DNA of 64,000 nucleotides, from positions 91,484,182 to 91,548,181 of the forward strand of contig CM068839.1 of NCBI GenBank assembly GCA_028554795.2, given 5' to 3'. Shown here in pieces: positions 53,776 to 64,000 of this stretch. Both the position numbers and the translations under genes were made by a program. The stretch is from Sinohyriopsis cumingii. Its lineage: Eukaryota > Mollusca > Bivalvia > Unionida > Unionidae. The notes under the pieces are model-generated. The model was given only the letters and a program-made list of their open reading frames with translations. It did no database searches and was not told where the DNA came from. Each line of letters begins with the position of its first letter. Position 1 is the first letter of the stretch.

Positions 53776-55920
53776 GTAACCAAAGATACTATTGTCATGT
53801 ATATTTAATTTATAGTGTGTGCTTGACTTTTGTCTGTGATTGAAGATTACTTTTTGGCTTTCTGGCTTCTGTCATGTTTTTTAAAGCAATTTACTAAAAT
53901 TGTAACTCAATACCTAATCTTGTTTTTCGACCTTAGAATGTCTGAACAGCAAACTTGTCTACAATTGGGGAAATTCGTATATAAATGATTCAGTAAACAA
54001 TTGTTCAGTCCTGTTTAATATCGGTAGTTGAGAATATATTATCAGAGTTTATATGGGTTTTTTTTTCAGAAATTAATAGGGAGAAATTATTTATTTAAAT
54101 TATTTGTTGGACGGTCCTACCATACACCCACAAATCCACCTAAATTGCATAATCCTCGAGTTGAAAACTATTCCAAAACTTGTTATGTCATATTAAAAAT
54201 CTAACTGCAGGTCAATCATTCAAACAATTATTCACAATAACGAATAATCAAATAACCTCATCGGTAAATCAATCAATCTTGCAATCACAAAACTAAAATC
54301 GCAACTTAAATGCCACTTATAACTGAGGACAGTTGTAGATAGGATATAGTTTGTGCTGTTTCACTTACAAGCGGTTTATAAGGTATATAAACATTCCAAG
54401 GAAATATTTTCCTTCACAGATAATAATCAATCTTTTAGTAAATCTCCGAGGAGGTATTGCATTATTCAGAAATGTGGTTGCCTTTATATTTAAAAGGGAT
54501 CAGTTATCGTAACCGTGCAACTGTCTTTCCAAACATTAATGAATTTCAACTCACTTTATAAAGGAAACACATAAGTTGCATTGATAACCTGGATGCGTAC
54601 GAAAATCCAAATTATTTGACCCCAGAACGACTCCATATACAATATATTCTAGTGCTTACAAATATTTAATGTAAAAAAGGCTACGCTGGTCTCACAGGAA
54701 TCCTTTAAGACACTTAATTGACAAATTATACAGATATACGGCCTCGATCCGGATGAAATCAATCTTCATTGCACAACATAGAGCATTCTTCCTGTGACCG
54801 TGGCGTTGACATGTAAGAAAGGTCTTTGTTGAATATATCTGATAATTTAGGTGAAATAGCTGATTTTGTACGAAAGTTTCTTTTTTGAAGAAAACATACC
54901 TAACGATATATGTTGTTTCACGAGACCGTTAGGTTTCCTGCCAGCATTTGTATCGAAATTACATTTGTTATATTTTAACATAGACTTGGTATTAGAAAAA
55001 ATGAGTAAAACATCAAAACTATAATATGATATTACGTTACACCGTGCTGCTACAGGTAAATATAATTTTAGAAGGCTTCTAGTATTGAATAATATGTGGT
55101 TATGTCAGTCATTACCTCACTTTCCATCACCGTGTTTTTCATTCTTATCAAAGTAGAATCTGACGGATACTTTTTGTACAAAAAAACTGTTAATTCTTGG
55201 CCATTTTAACGCATATGCCACACAAGATCAAATTAATATCAACAACGTTCCTTGTAATGAATCGTAAATTTCCAATTGAAACTGCAAGATGGCAAGCACC
55301 AGATAAAGGAAGTGAATTTTAGTATTCTTTCGAATGTCAATATGCTGCTCTAATATTGAAACAATATATAAATAAAAAGTATACTACAAATGTAAATATG
55401 TATAATTCGTTTGTTTACAAACATCACAAATGTTAACGCACTGATTAAATTAGCTATAGTTATATAACTGTTATTCAAATTTTGTTGTGTCCATGTAAAA
55501 TTGCATAATAATTATGTCCATTACCGCTTCAATACTGACCTTACATGTATTTTTATATATGCATCTGTTGCTTAAGACAATGATTGTTGTTTGTTTAAAA
55601 TAACTTTGTTTCTTGTACGTTCATGACTGTATGTACATCAAAACTGAAAGAAATGATCTGTTATGTTTGCTGTTTCAAGGTATGTGTTTTCATCATCTCT
55701 ACGTTGTCTCTACAACAAAGAAAATTAAATTGTCTTTCTTTTCATACCCCTTCTAAATGTTATACTTCACGTGCCTATCAATTTTCTCATGCGCACGTGA
55801 GCACCAGTTAATTAACAATGTCTTCACACTTCTCTCGAATCAATGATTATTCGGCAATCAAATCAATTAAGCAGTGGCTTTCAAAGCTATAATGAGGATG
55901 CAGTACCGTCATCCTTATAA
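53776..55920. other. Non-coding DNA, nothing recognised
   Basis: Only short chance open frames. Confidence 0.45.

Positions 55921-55923
<3 letters not shown>

Positions 55924-55959
<36 letters not shown>
55924..55959. repeat. (TC)n microsatellite
   Basis: A pure TC run of about 36 bp. Confidence 0.95.
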
Positions 55960-55962
<3 letters not shown>

Positions 55963-56549
55963 ATCCTAATATGGGGAAGTATATTATTACATTATTAATG
56001 GAGAACAGTACTTAGACTAACATAAATGCATCCTATTTAAAAAGATGATGATAACATAAGAAGAAGCTGCCCGGTCAGTTTGAATCGACTGAAGTATTTT
56101 CGTTATAAGACTCTATAATATAAATGAAATGAGTAATATATTGGCACACGGATCAAAATGCAGCGAAAAATGAAGGTGCCTCTTATGTTAAAAGAAAGTG
56201 TTTCAATAATAGATCCTAATTCCATTTTAAAATTATATAAAGAACAGTTTAGGATTTTACGCGGGTGCTTATTTCAGTTTAAATCCATGAAAGTAGTTGA
56301 ACGATAAAAGACTCACAAAAGAGGGAAACTGTTGAAGGTATTTCAGTTATATATCACGACAAAAATACCAATGTTGTTCAATGTGAACCGCAGAAAATGT
56401 CAGTGAACTGACTTGAAATTACATTCGGATACCTTTGTCTTTACTCCGTCGCCTTATATATATGCATGCTGTCGTTATTCATCTCATTCGTGAAATCAAA
56501 AATGTGTAGTATTGCAAAATATGATATAGATTAATAAATCTAAATAGGA

Positions 56550-56740
56550 ACTGCCGAGTTTCAGTGGTCTGAGTCGCAGACTCGAAACCTAAAGGGTGCA
56601 TGTTCAAATCCTACGACCGATTAGGCCATGGTGGGCCGCCGTGGTGTGTCCTTGGGTAAAGCACTTCACTCCAATTGCTTCCTCACTAAATAACGTGCAT
56701 GCATTACTGTACCGTAAAACACCAACCAACTCAATTTAAA
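56550..56740 (+). mobile_element. tRNA-derived SINE
   Basis: A tRNA-like head ('AGTGGTCTGAGTCGCAGACT', 'TGTTCAAATCCTACG') is followed by a body with 'GTGTCCTTGGGTAAAGCAC' and 'TTCACTCCAATTGC', a common SINE body type of aquatic animals (memory-based). Confidence 0.6.
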
Positions 56741-56989
56741 TCTAAATACCAACGTAGACGTGTGATACATTGATATATTTATAGCAGATTATACATAGAA
56801 ATAAAACATCGAAGGTAGGTATATAGACGTTATAATTATTTTTTTCGATGCCAGATATTTTCTTTATTTTAACTAGATGTGAAGTCCTGGTTGCACAAAA
56901 TTACGAAAAAAGATGACGGAGGCAGCGTCACACAAAAGTCACATATCATTCTATTATGTACGTACTACTGTTTGGTGTTTTGATTGGTT

Positions 56990-57190
56990 TGGTTTTGTGG
57001 TCTTAACGCTATTTCTTAGCACATGATAGGCTATACTTGATTGCCTGTACATTTGGTGGAAAAAGAGCCCAACAAAAACCCCTGAAAAGACACCGACTAC
57101 GGGAAGTTACTGCTGTCAAGTTTTCTCACATACCCACTTTGCCCAGGCCGAGATTCAAAATCACGCGGACAGAGACGAATTATTTGCGAT
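56990..57190 (-). mobile_element. Old SINE copy, minus strand
   Basis: Diverged version of the 14.96 and 57.5 kb repeat, with 'GATAGGCTATAC', 'CACCGACTACGGGAAG' and 'ACCCACTTTGCCCAGG'. Confidence 0.5.
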
Positions 57191-57410
57191 CTATATAGGC
57201 GGGCGTCTGAGACCACTCAACAACCCGATATAGCATCCATGTTTATATACCGTATGTAAAAAAAAAAAAACAACAACAGAGATATAGTCGCATTTAGTGT
57301 GCCCATGACTGAATTTTCGTGCTCAACTTAGCATGCATCAAAATATCAGGTTCGTTACATAACACAAGTAAGAAGTGCAACAAGCTAATCGTCCAACATA
57401 CTTCAACATT

Positions 57411-57437
57411 ACACACACACACACACACACACACACA
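57411..57437. repeat. (AC)n microsatellite
   Basis: An AC run of about 27 bp. Confidence 0.9.
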
Positions 57438-57521
57438 AGAAGTCCTAACACGGGTTAAATTAAACAAATGTCATAAGAAAGGATAAAAGCTTATCAAAAT
57501 CATTAAGTCAACTTTAGGTAA

Positions 57522-57660
57522 GTTGTTGTTGTTGTGGGGTTTAACGACATTTTTCAACACAAGATAGGCTATACTTGGCGGCCATTATTAATGGTGGAGG
57601 AAGAACCCGGGAAAACCTCGGAAAGAACCACCGACCCACGAGAAGATACTGGCACTATGG
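57522..57660 (-). mobile_element. SINE copy with (AAC)n tail, minus strand
   Basis: Starts on the + strand with GTTGTTGTTGTTGTGG followed by 'GGTTTAACGACATTTTTC' and the shared body up to 'CCCACGAGAAG'. 3'-truncated relative to the 37.8 kb copy. Confidence 0.65.
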
Positions 57661-57719
57661 CAAGTACAAATGCATTTGTAACAATGATTAGTCTCACATT
57701 CTATCAGACAATTTAAAAA

Positions 57720-58690
57720 AATAAGGTTTAAAGAACTTGCTTCTAATCAAACGCGATCTTTGATACGAATTGTTGACTACCAGCAAGAAAAAAAGCCGGT
57801 GGATTTTTAAGAATATTTGTTAATCGTATAATCAAGTTCTGCAGAATTTCTGCTTTTCAAAAGTTACTGTTTCTTCCGCTGTAATATCAAATGATTGACA
57901 AATTGGAGTATCAATGAAAGAATGAATTAATGCATTATTTATAAATGTATTAACAGTTCCGAATGTTTATATCATTACATAGAAAACGTTGTAAGGTATA
58001 CACGGTATTTATATGTATATGTATATAGTGTCACACATTAAGGAAAATGGAATTTAAGCAAGCTCCAGAGAGTCTCATTTCCGCCCTAACATTGTAAATA
58101 ATATCATACAAATTTGGTTTGCATGGTGCATGCCTTAATGATGGCTAACGTTGAAATTCAGTGCACCAACAGCTTGATATTCATAAACTCTATGGATGAA
58201 TCGGGTCCTAGGTTTGCTAGATCAATATCCTATTTTGAATACTGAATAAATACACATGCGAAAACAATTTGATGTACAACGGGTAATGACACATTTTACC
58301 AACATTCTGCATTTCACTTCCATCAACATAAAAATAATTCTCATACATCATAACGCTATGGGGTATTTACTGCAACTAAGTAATATGTAAACAGATCCTT
58401 TATTATCAGAGCACCAGCAGGTACCTTAGGAACTGTAAACGACAATAAGCCCATAATACCACAGTTCATTGCACTGACAATGACAGTATTTCATTTGAAA
58501 TGTAAATGTAGCCGTGTCTGAATCTTTTATGTCAATGAACATTTTAACTCTCTTGTCTGTAGGTGTAGAGGAGATGAAATAATATTAATAACCCAAATAT
58601 CTTATCATTTTAAATTTATTATGTAAAATTAAAGCGGAAAACAGTACTATCACCACCACCACTAGCAACAGAGAATGATTTTTTCACAAT
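57720..58690. other. Non-coding DNA, nothing recognised
   Basis: No gene or repeat recognised. Confidence 0.45.
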
Positions 58691-58692
58691 TA

Positions 58693-59460
58693 TAGAATAT
58701 ATAAAAATGGAACGTTTTGTACATAATTTGAGTGTGCAGATTTCAAAAATGAACCCATCGTTATGATATATTTTCAAATAACTTCACTGGAAGCATTCAA
58801 ACACATATACCATCCACCATTTTTAATATTGGTCTTTGGCAATTTTTTAAAATTCTTGACCTCATGTTATTTCATGCTGAAATTTGCATATTTCTTATAT
58901 GTATTTTATATAGAAATGTTTTAAGAACATTCAGCTTTAAGAATAAATTGACTTTTTATATGTTCCAGGTAATTCAGGAACCCCACTGTGCCTTTTTATC
59001 AACCCCCCAACACTTCTGCATGAAATACTATATTTTTGAGTCATACACAAGTTGAAATTATATGTTGCTTTAAAAATGGAATATTTTCTACTTAATTTGA
59101 GCATGCAGATTTCAGAAATGAACTCATCTTTATGATATCTTTTCAAATAAATTCACAGGAAGCATTCAAACACATGTACCATCCACCATTTTTAATATTG
59201 GTCTTTGGTCACGTTTTGAAAATTCTGGACCTCATGTTACTTCATGCTGAAAGTTGCATATTTTTTACATATAGTTATATATAAATATGTTTTGAACATT
59301 CAGCTTCAAGAAAAAATTCACTTTTTCTGTGTTCCAGATATTCTGAAGACTTTCTGTGCCTTTTTATCACACGCCCCCTAACATTTTTGCATGAAATAGC
59401 ATAATCATAAGTCATACCAAGTTGAAATTGTATGTTACTCTTAAAACCAATAGTGCTTAT
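58693..59460. repeat. Tandem duplication of about 385 bp
   Basis: 58693-59075 and 59080-59460 are colinear diverged copies, sharing for example 'GGAAGCATTCAAACACAT' and 'CCATTTTTAATATTGGTCTT'. The copies differ by many substitutions. Confidence 0.85.
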
Positions 59461-60050
59461 TTATTAGTGTTCTTGTACATGTATACATTTATCTGAAATC
59501 ACAATTTAGTAAATAACAATTGCTATTTTAGAATTTGGTTATCATAAGATATATTTGGTCAGTTTTCCTATCTATAAAATAAAATCAATGACAAAAGGTT
59601 TTCCACTAAGTTTTCGTTATAGTAAGTCAGGACTTCTATAGTGTCAACTTAGAATGGTGCAACATTAAATTTTGGATGTCCTAACTTTGCGATATTTTTA
59701 TGATAATTCTGACCATTGTTTTGAGCAATATTACATAGTTCATAAGTAAAGACAATTGTAGTATCAGAGATAGAGAAGAAATTGGCACTGAAATGGTTCT
59801 CAAGAAATATTTATGATTATGTAATTGTTTAAATGGAGACATAATACAGATCAATTCTCTATTCCTTGGCTTATGATGACAATATTCATACTGATATTCA
59901 CAAATAATGGCATGACAATTTTAAATGAATTTGTTTTCATTCTTCAAAATTCTGAAAATTAGTTGAACTTTTACTTCTTTTCCATCCCTACTAAACATGA
60001 ACATTTCAATTTTAACACCAGTGTCTGTAGATAAGAATCATATGTAGACA

Positions 60051-62542
60051 CCAGGCCAACCAGTCCTAACACCAACCTCTTAATGCTGAGCGCCTAGCGA
60101 GGCAGCTGCTAGTACCTTCAGAGGCGGCGTTGGACACACGGTACTAATTATACGGAAGAAATGTGAACCAGTCTAGAAATAATAGAGTATTTACGGGTTT
60201 GGTGGTCTATAATTGGTTAATAATGAAAATTAAATTTTTACTTAAAATATCTTTTGAGAACTTATCATATATGTAATTTTAAAAAATATAGACAAATTTC
60301 TACTGATGCAATTTTAGCATTCTTACAGGCTTGACTCAGGAGTACTCAATAATGAAAGTAGCACCTGATTCATTTGGTGCAGAATCAATAACATGTGTTT
60401 CATGCACATGTATGTGAACAAAATGCCGCGGGTCATATGGTGTTCTCCACACATAAGCTTGCACCAAGGTTAGATGTGCATGGAGAATTATAGGTCTCAT
60501 CATCAGCACCCAGAAATTTTAAGTTATTGAATTTTGAATATGATGGTGTTTCCATATGTTTACTATTGGAGTTGAATTAGTACTATTGGAGTTGAATTAG
60601 TACCGTGTGTCCTTAGGAGTACGCGGGGCTAGGGCCGACCATGACCACGCGGGGCCAGAGTATCGGTATCTCGATTGGTATGCTACTGCAAACACTGAAT
60701 ATGTCTAGACTAGACCAACTTTCGCGTTACGAAGTTGACTAAGTTGACTTCGCAACTTGGCGTACATTACTTGCGGCCTGTATCAGCGTTTCCAATTTAC
60801 CGGAGAATATATCTTGACAAACTCATAAGGATGACCTTAGGCCTGAAGCGCGGGGCCCCTTCAAGAGTGGACCTGGGGCGGTTGCCCCATTTGCCACCCC
60901 CAAACGCCGTTCATGAGTACCTTTCTTATGGCTTAGGCGGTCGGAGAGAATTGATATTCAGGAGTCAAACTAGTCAGATTATTTGTTTATATAGTCCAGA
61001 AAACCCTTTTTGTCAGTTCTTATTTGTGATATATCGTACATATTAAATGCACATATCAACTTCCTTTTCTTATATACACGATATCGTGCATATAACAACT
61101 CAGATAGCTTTTGTGTGCATATCTACACGATGTCGTGTGTATAGACTTAGCCGGAAACAGCTCAACTACATTCATCGGCAAACTTATGATTAATTTGACG
61201 GGATAACTTATTTTCAACTGCATCTAATCAGACGTCCGAGTCTCTCTCCCTCTCTCCCTCTCTCTCTCTCTCTCTCCCTTGTGACTAACAAGACGTCCTT
61301 GCTATAATCATAAAATCGATCTCACGGTAAATGAGAAAAATGTGATATCCAGGTTGAAGCCACGGTGTCTGCCTCTCTCTCTCCGGTTACCAGACATACA
61401 CAACGTCCATGTAATGTAGATAAAATCGAAAAGCGGTTAAAGAGAGAAGTATTATATCAAGTGTCTAACCATGAGGTAAAAACGTGATAAGCACCGTGAC
61501 TAAAGACAATAAAATACTAAGCCTGGAAATTGGATTCAAGTGGGCCTGTCGAACAGTAACAGACCTGAACATCGAATGGACTTCGTATCTTTCTGCCTTG
61601 ACAGGTCTGATATTCAATTGTGTTTATGTCAAGAAAGCTTTTTGGTAATATTTGACGACGTCCTAAATAAGGGGAATACCAGTAGTTGATTAAATGTTTA
61701 TTGTTCTTCATTTAGTAAATAAAAAAGTAAATATTTTCAAAGTTAAAATTACAAATATTATTAAGAACAAAGTGAATGAAAAGTTTGAAACATGGATTTT
61801 AGACTAATTATTTTTTTGGATAGAATGTTAACACAACGAATGATGTGATCACACAATTTCATGTAGGTTCTAGTGAAGAGTATCACATTTACCTTTACAG
61901 TACGTTTTGTACTCATGTGATACTGATTTCAATTACACCATTAAATTTAAATCCTTGTAATTTCACATCTAAGCAAATGCTCTAAAATTCCTGATGAAAT
62001 TCAGGAGCTCCTATATGGGTCTGTACAGAAAGTCTCTTTGGATAGTTTTATACACAACTAGCAGATGGATATGTACTCTTTGTTTCATGATCTACACAAA
62101 TATGCATATTTCTACTTCCTATAGATAAAGAACAGCATATCTTCTCACTTAACGGTATTTGGAGACGCGGTAGCTCAGTTGGTAGAGCGCCTGACTCATA
62201 ATCTATGTGTTGGGGTTTCGATACCCATAAAAGCAGTGTCGGCTTTATCGATGTATCATTTTGATAATAAAAAGACTCACCTTCCATTCCCTTATCAATT
62301 GCGAATATTGACTTGAACTATTGTTATAAATCAAGCAAACAAGTTTAAAATTCTGGACTGGATCTGGACTCGAACCCGCGACCTCCCTGAATATAGTTGG
62401 GGGCTCTACCACTTGAGCTATCCATGTCAGTGTACCTGATATGTTCCCCCTTGTCCACCCGTCCGTCAGTCGGTAACACACTTTGTATAAGTTTCACCTT
62501 TGAGGCACGGGAATTGGGGATAGGGAAGACATACATGATCCA
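60051..62542. repeat. Copy C of the 2.4-2.6 kb repeat, with empty site
   Basis: Highly similar to copy B from 16060 onward. It contains a MITE at 60132-60612 that B lacks, and runs without interruption through a single TTAA (62543-62546) into the sequence that in B lies beyond the 19-kb insertion. Confidence 0.9.
60132..60612. mobile_element. MITE, 481 bp, with perfect 18-bp inverted ends
   Basis: The ends GGACACACGGTACTAATT are exactly inverted. It is flanked by TT on both sides. Copy B (near 16147) shows the uninterrupted sequence with a single TT. A 20-bp direct duplication lies near the right end. No coding capacity. Confidence 0.9.
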
Positions 62543-62546
62543 TTAA

Positions 62547-62934
62547 CAATTTATAAAGTAATAAAACTTTATCACGTGATACGTGTCTACTAATAATGAT
62601 TTCCACGATTGTATGCATTATTTTATTCCGATATCGTTCTTTATGTTAAGTTTAATTGATCTGCATTCGTCGTTGAAGGTGTGTGTGTGTATGTGCGTGT
62701 ATGTGTGATTTTAAAAGGAGTGAAAAATTACCAGATATACATTTTGTCATAGACATCTTTCTTCAAGGCTTAAAATTCTATACATGTATATCGTAGCACT
62801 GTAATGTAATGAGCTTTGCTTGAGTCGTCACATGTAGGAAGTTGTCCATGATACTATTTACTACTTTGTAAATGAAGATTAAAGTAAACATATTAATCTG
62901 TTCCCTTCAAGTACTTCTTTTCATCCTTTAAGGA

Positions 62935-62994
<60 letters not shown>

Positions 62995-64000
62995 GGTCAA
63001 TTAGAGAATAATGGTGGCCAAGTGGCTTAAACCGTTTGCCTTTACCGATCGCTGTCTTCTTATCTCTGTACGCGTGGGTTCAAGTATATTGAATAGCTTG
63101 CCAGTACCGTGCCATGGCTAAGTGGTTCTTGCCGGGGTTTTCCAGGGTTCTTAGACTTGCCGCCATGTATAACCTATCGTCTGCTGAAAAAATGGCGTTA
63201 TACCACAACAACAATAACAACAACAATGGGTCCTTTCAACAATCTTTCAAATTCCAGCATGGTGTTTAGTAAGAGAGGTATCAGGCTATTTGCTTTTAGA
63301 ATATTTCGTTGGTTAATTATAGTTTCCTTCCTTTAAAATCCATCGATCACTCTGAAAAACGAACTAACATCAGGATGTATGGGCAAAATAGAAGAAATAG
63401 CTCAAATATGCCATATGTAATAGTTAAAATATTATTAATATTGCAATAAATTTCGAGCTGATAACATAATCATCAAGTGAACATAGAAATTTCAGTTCAT
63501 GATGGCAACATACTGTAATAATAACCCACCCACGTAACCACCACAAAGTCTTAGGTCCCATCTTCCACCAAGTATTCAGGTGTGAAAGTCAATAAAAATG
63601 ACATGTTCGTTGCCCGCTAGACTTTAAATTTTGTATCGTTATTAGGCCCTGCCAATTCCCCCTGAGGCAAATATACAATGGTTAGGATGTATTGTTCTAT
63701 CTGGTTGTGAACGAGAGGCTTTCCTCAAACCATGCCCTCAATATTCACGCACTGCAAAGTTGTGTTTTCGAATGGACCGTACAGTAAAAATTATTCCAGG
63801 TCAAACGGATAGGTCTTTTTTTTTCGACTTATACAACTTTGATGTTTGCCAATTGAAAATAAAGTGCACATGTTCGTTATGTGCCTTAAAACGATCAGCG
63901 TTTTGATTTTTGACCCTTTATTAAACACATTCCTCATATTTGTATATATTTTTTCTTCAATATCGAATTTAGATCAGACTTTGGTCTCTATAGCGGAAGC
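62547..64000. repeat. Continuation of copy C, duplicate of 37414-38810
   Basis: Nearly identical to 37414-38810 up to the window end. It includes a SINE (about 63008-63230) and a (TA)n insertion at 62936-62990 that the other copy lacks. Confidence 0.9.
62936..62990. repeat. (TA)n microsatellite
   Basis: About 55 bp of TA repeat present only in this copy of the duplication. Confidence 0.95.

Overview
The window looks like nuclear DNA of an invertebrate animal, most likely a bivalve mollusc. It is AT-rich, nearly free of host genes and full of simple repeats. It carries tRNA-headed SINEs with a 'GGCGTTAAACC' box and an (AAC)n tail, which I associate from memory with bivalve genomes. I see no convincing intact host gene. 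Almost all interpretable content is mobile DNA of several ages.

Layout. 1-8.4 kb: non-coding DNA with microsatellites and decayed minisatellites. 8.46-10.89 kb: a decayed DNA transposon with about 150-bp inverted ends and a broken two-exon gene. 12.9-18.06 kb: two diverged tandem copies (A, B) of a 2.4-2.6 kb repeat; a third copy (C) lies at 60.05-62.54 kb. 18.066-37.409 kb: a TTAA-flanked element inserted in copy B. Copy C continues directly into the sequence found at 37.41-38.81 kb and so preserves the uninterrupted site. 18.494-35.540 kb: a nearly intact 17,047-bp Polinton/Maverick (adintovirus-like) nested inside the TTAA element, with 252-bp inverted ends (251/252 identical) and a 5-bp target duplication AAAGA. 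38.8-42.8 kb: non-coding. 43.1-46.0 kb: a heavily decayed, oppositely oriented relative of the same Polinton lineage. 49.4-51.0 kb: fragments of another Polinton type. 51-64 kb: repeats, SINEs, a 481-bp MITE with its empty site visible, and copy C.

The intact Polinton. Left to right it holds a zinc-cluster gene remnant, a packaging ATPase (-), a zinc-ribbon/phospholipase A2 protein (+), a retroviral-type integrase (+), and a protein-primed-type DNA polymerase B continuing into an SF1 helicase and a C-terminal HNH domain (-, one frameshift). A zinc-cluster protein (+) and a broken HNH/NUMOD endonuclease (+) follow. Then comes a 2-kb non-coding region with hairpins and repeats, a small gene of unknown function (+) and a second repeat region. 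The leftward virion block contains a penton-like candidate, a phage-tail-fibre-like protein, an adenain-type protease, a pX/minor core-like protein, the major capsid protein, a minor virion protein and a coiled-coil protein. Replication, integration, packaging, maturation and capsid functions are thus all represented, as expected for an integrating virus-like transposon.

Most notable points: (1) the polymerase-helicase-HNH arrangement, seen in the intact copy and colinearly in the decayed copy at 43-45 kb; (2) a family of repeated hairpins at 26.76-27.23 kb with compensatory stem changes, i.e. a candidate unrecognised structured RNA or DNA element; (3) the three-level nest of insertions with an empty site in the same window; (4) Polinton ends whose outer 15-bp tip is repeated, inverted, at their inner edge.
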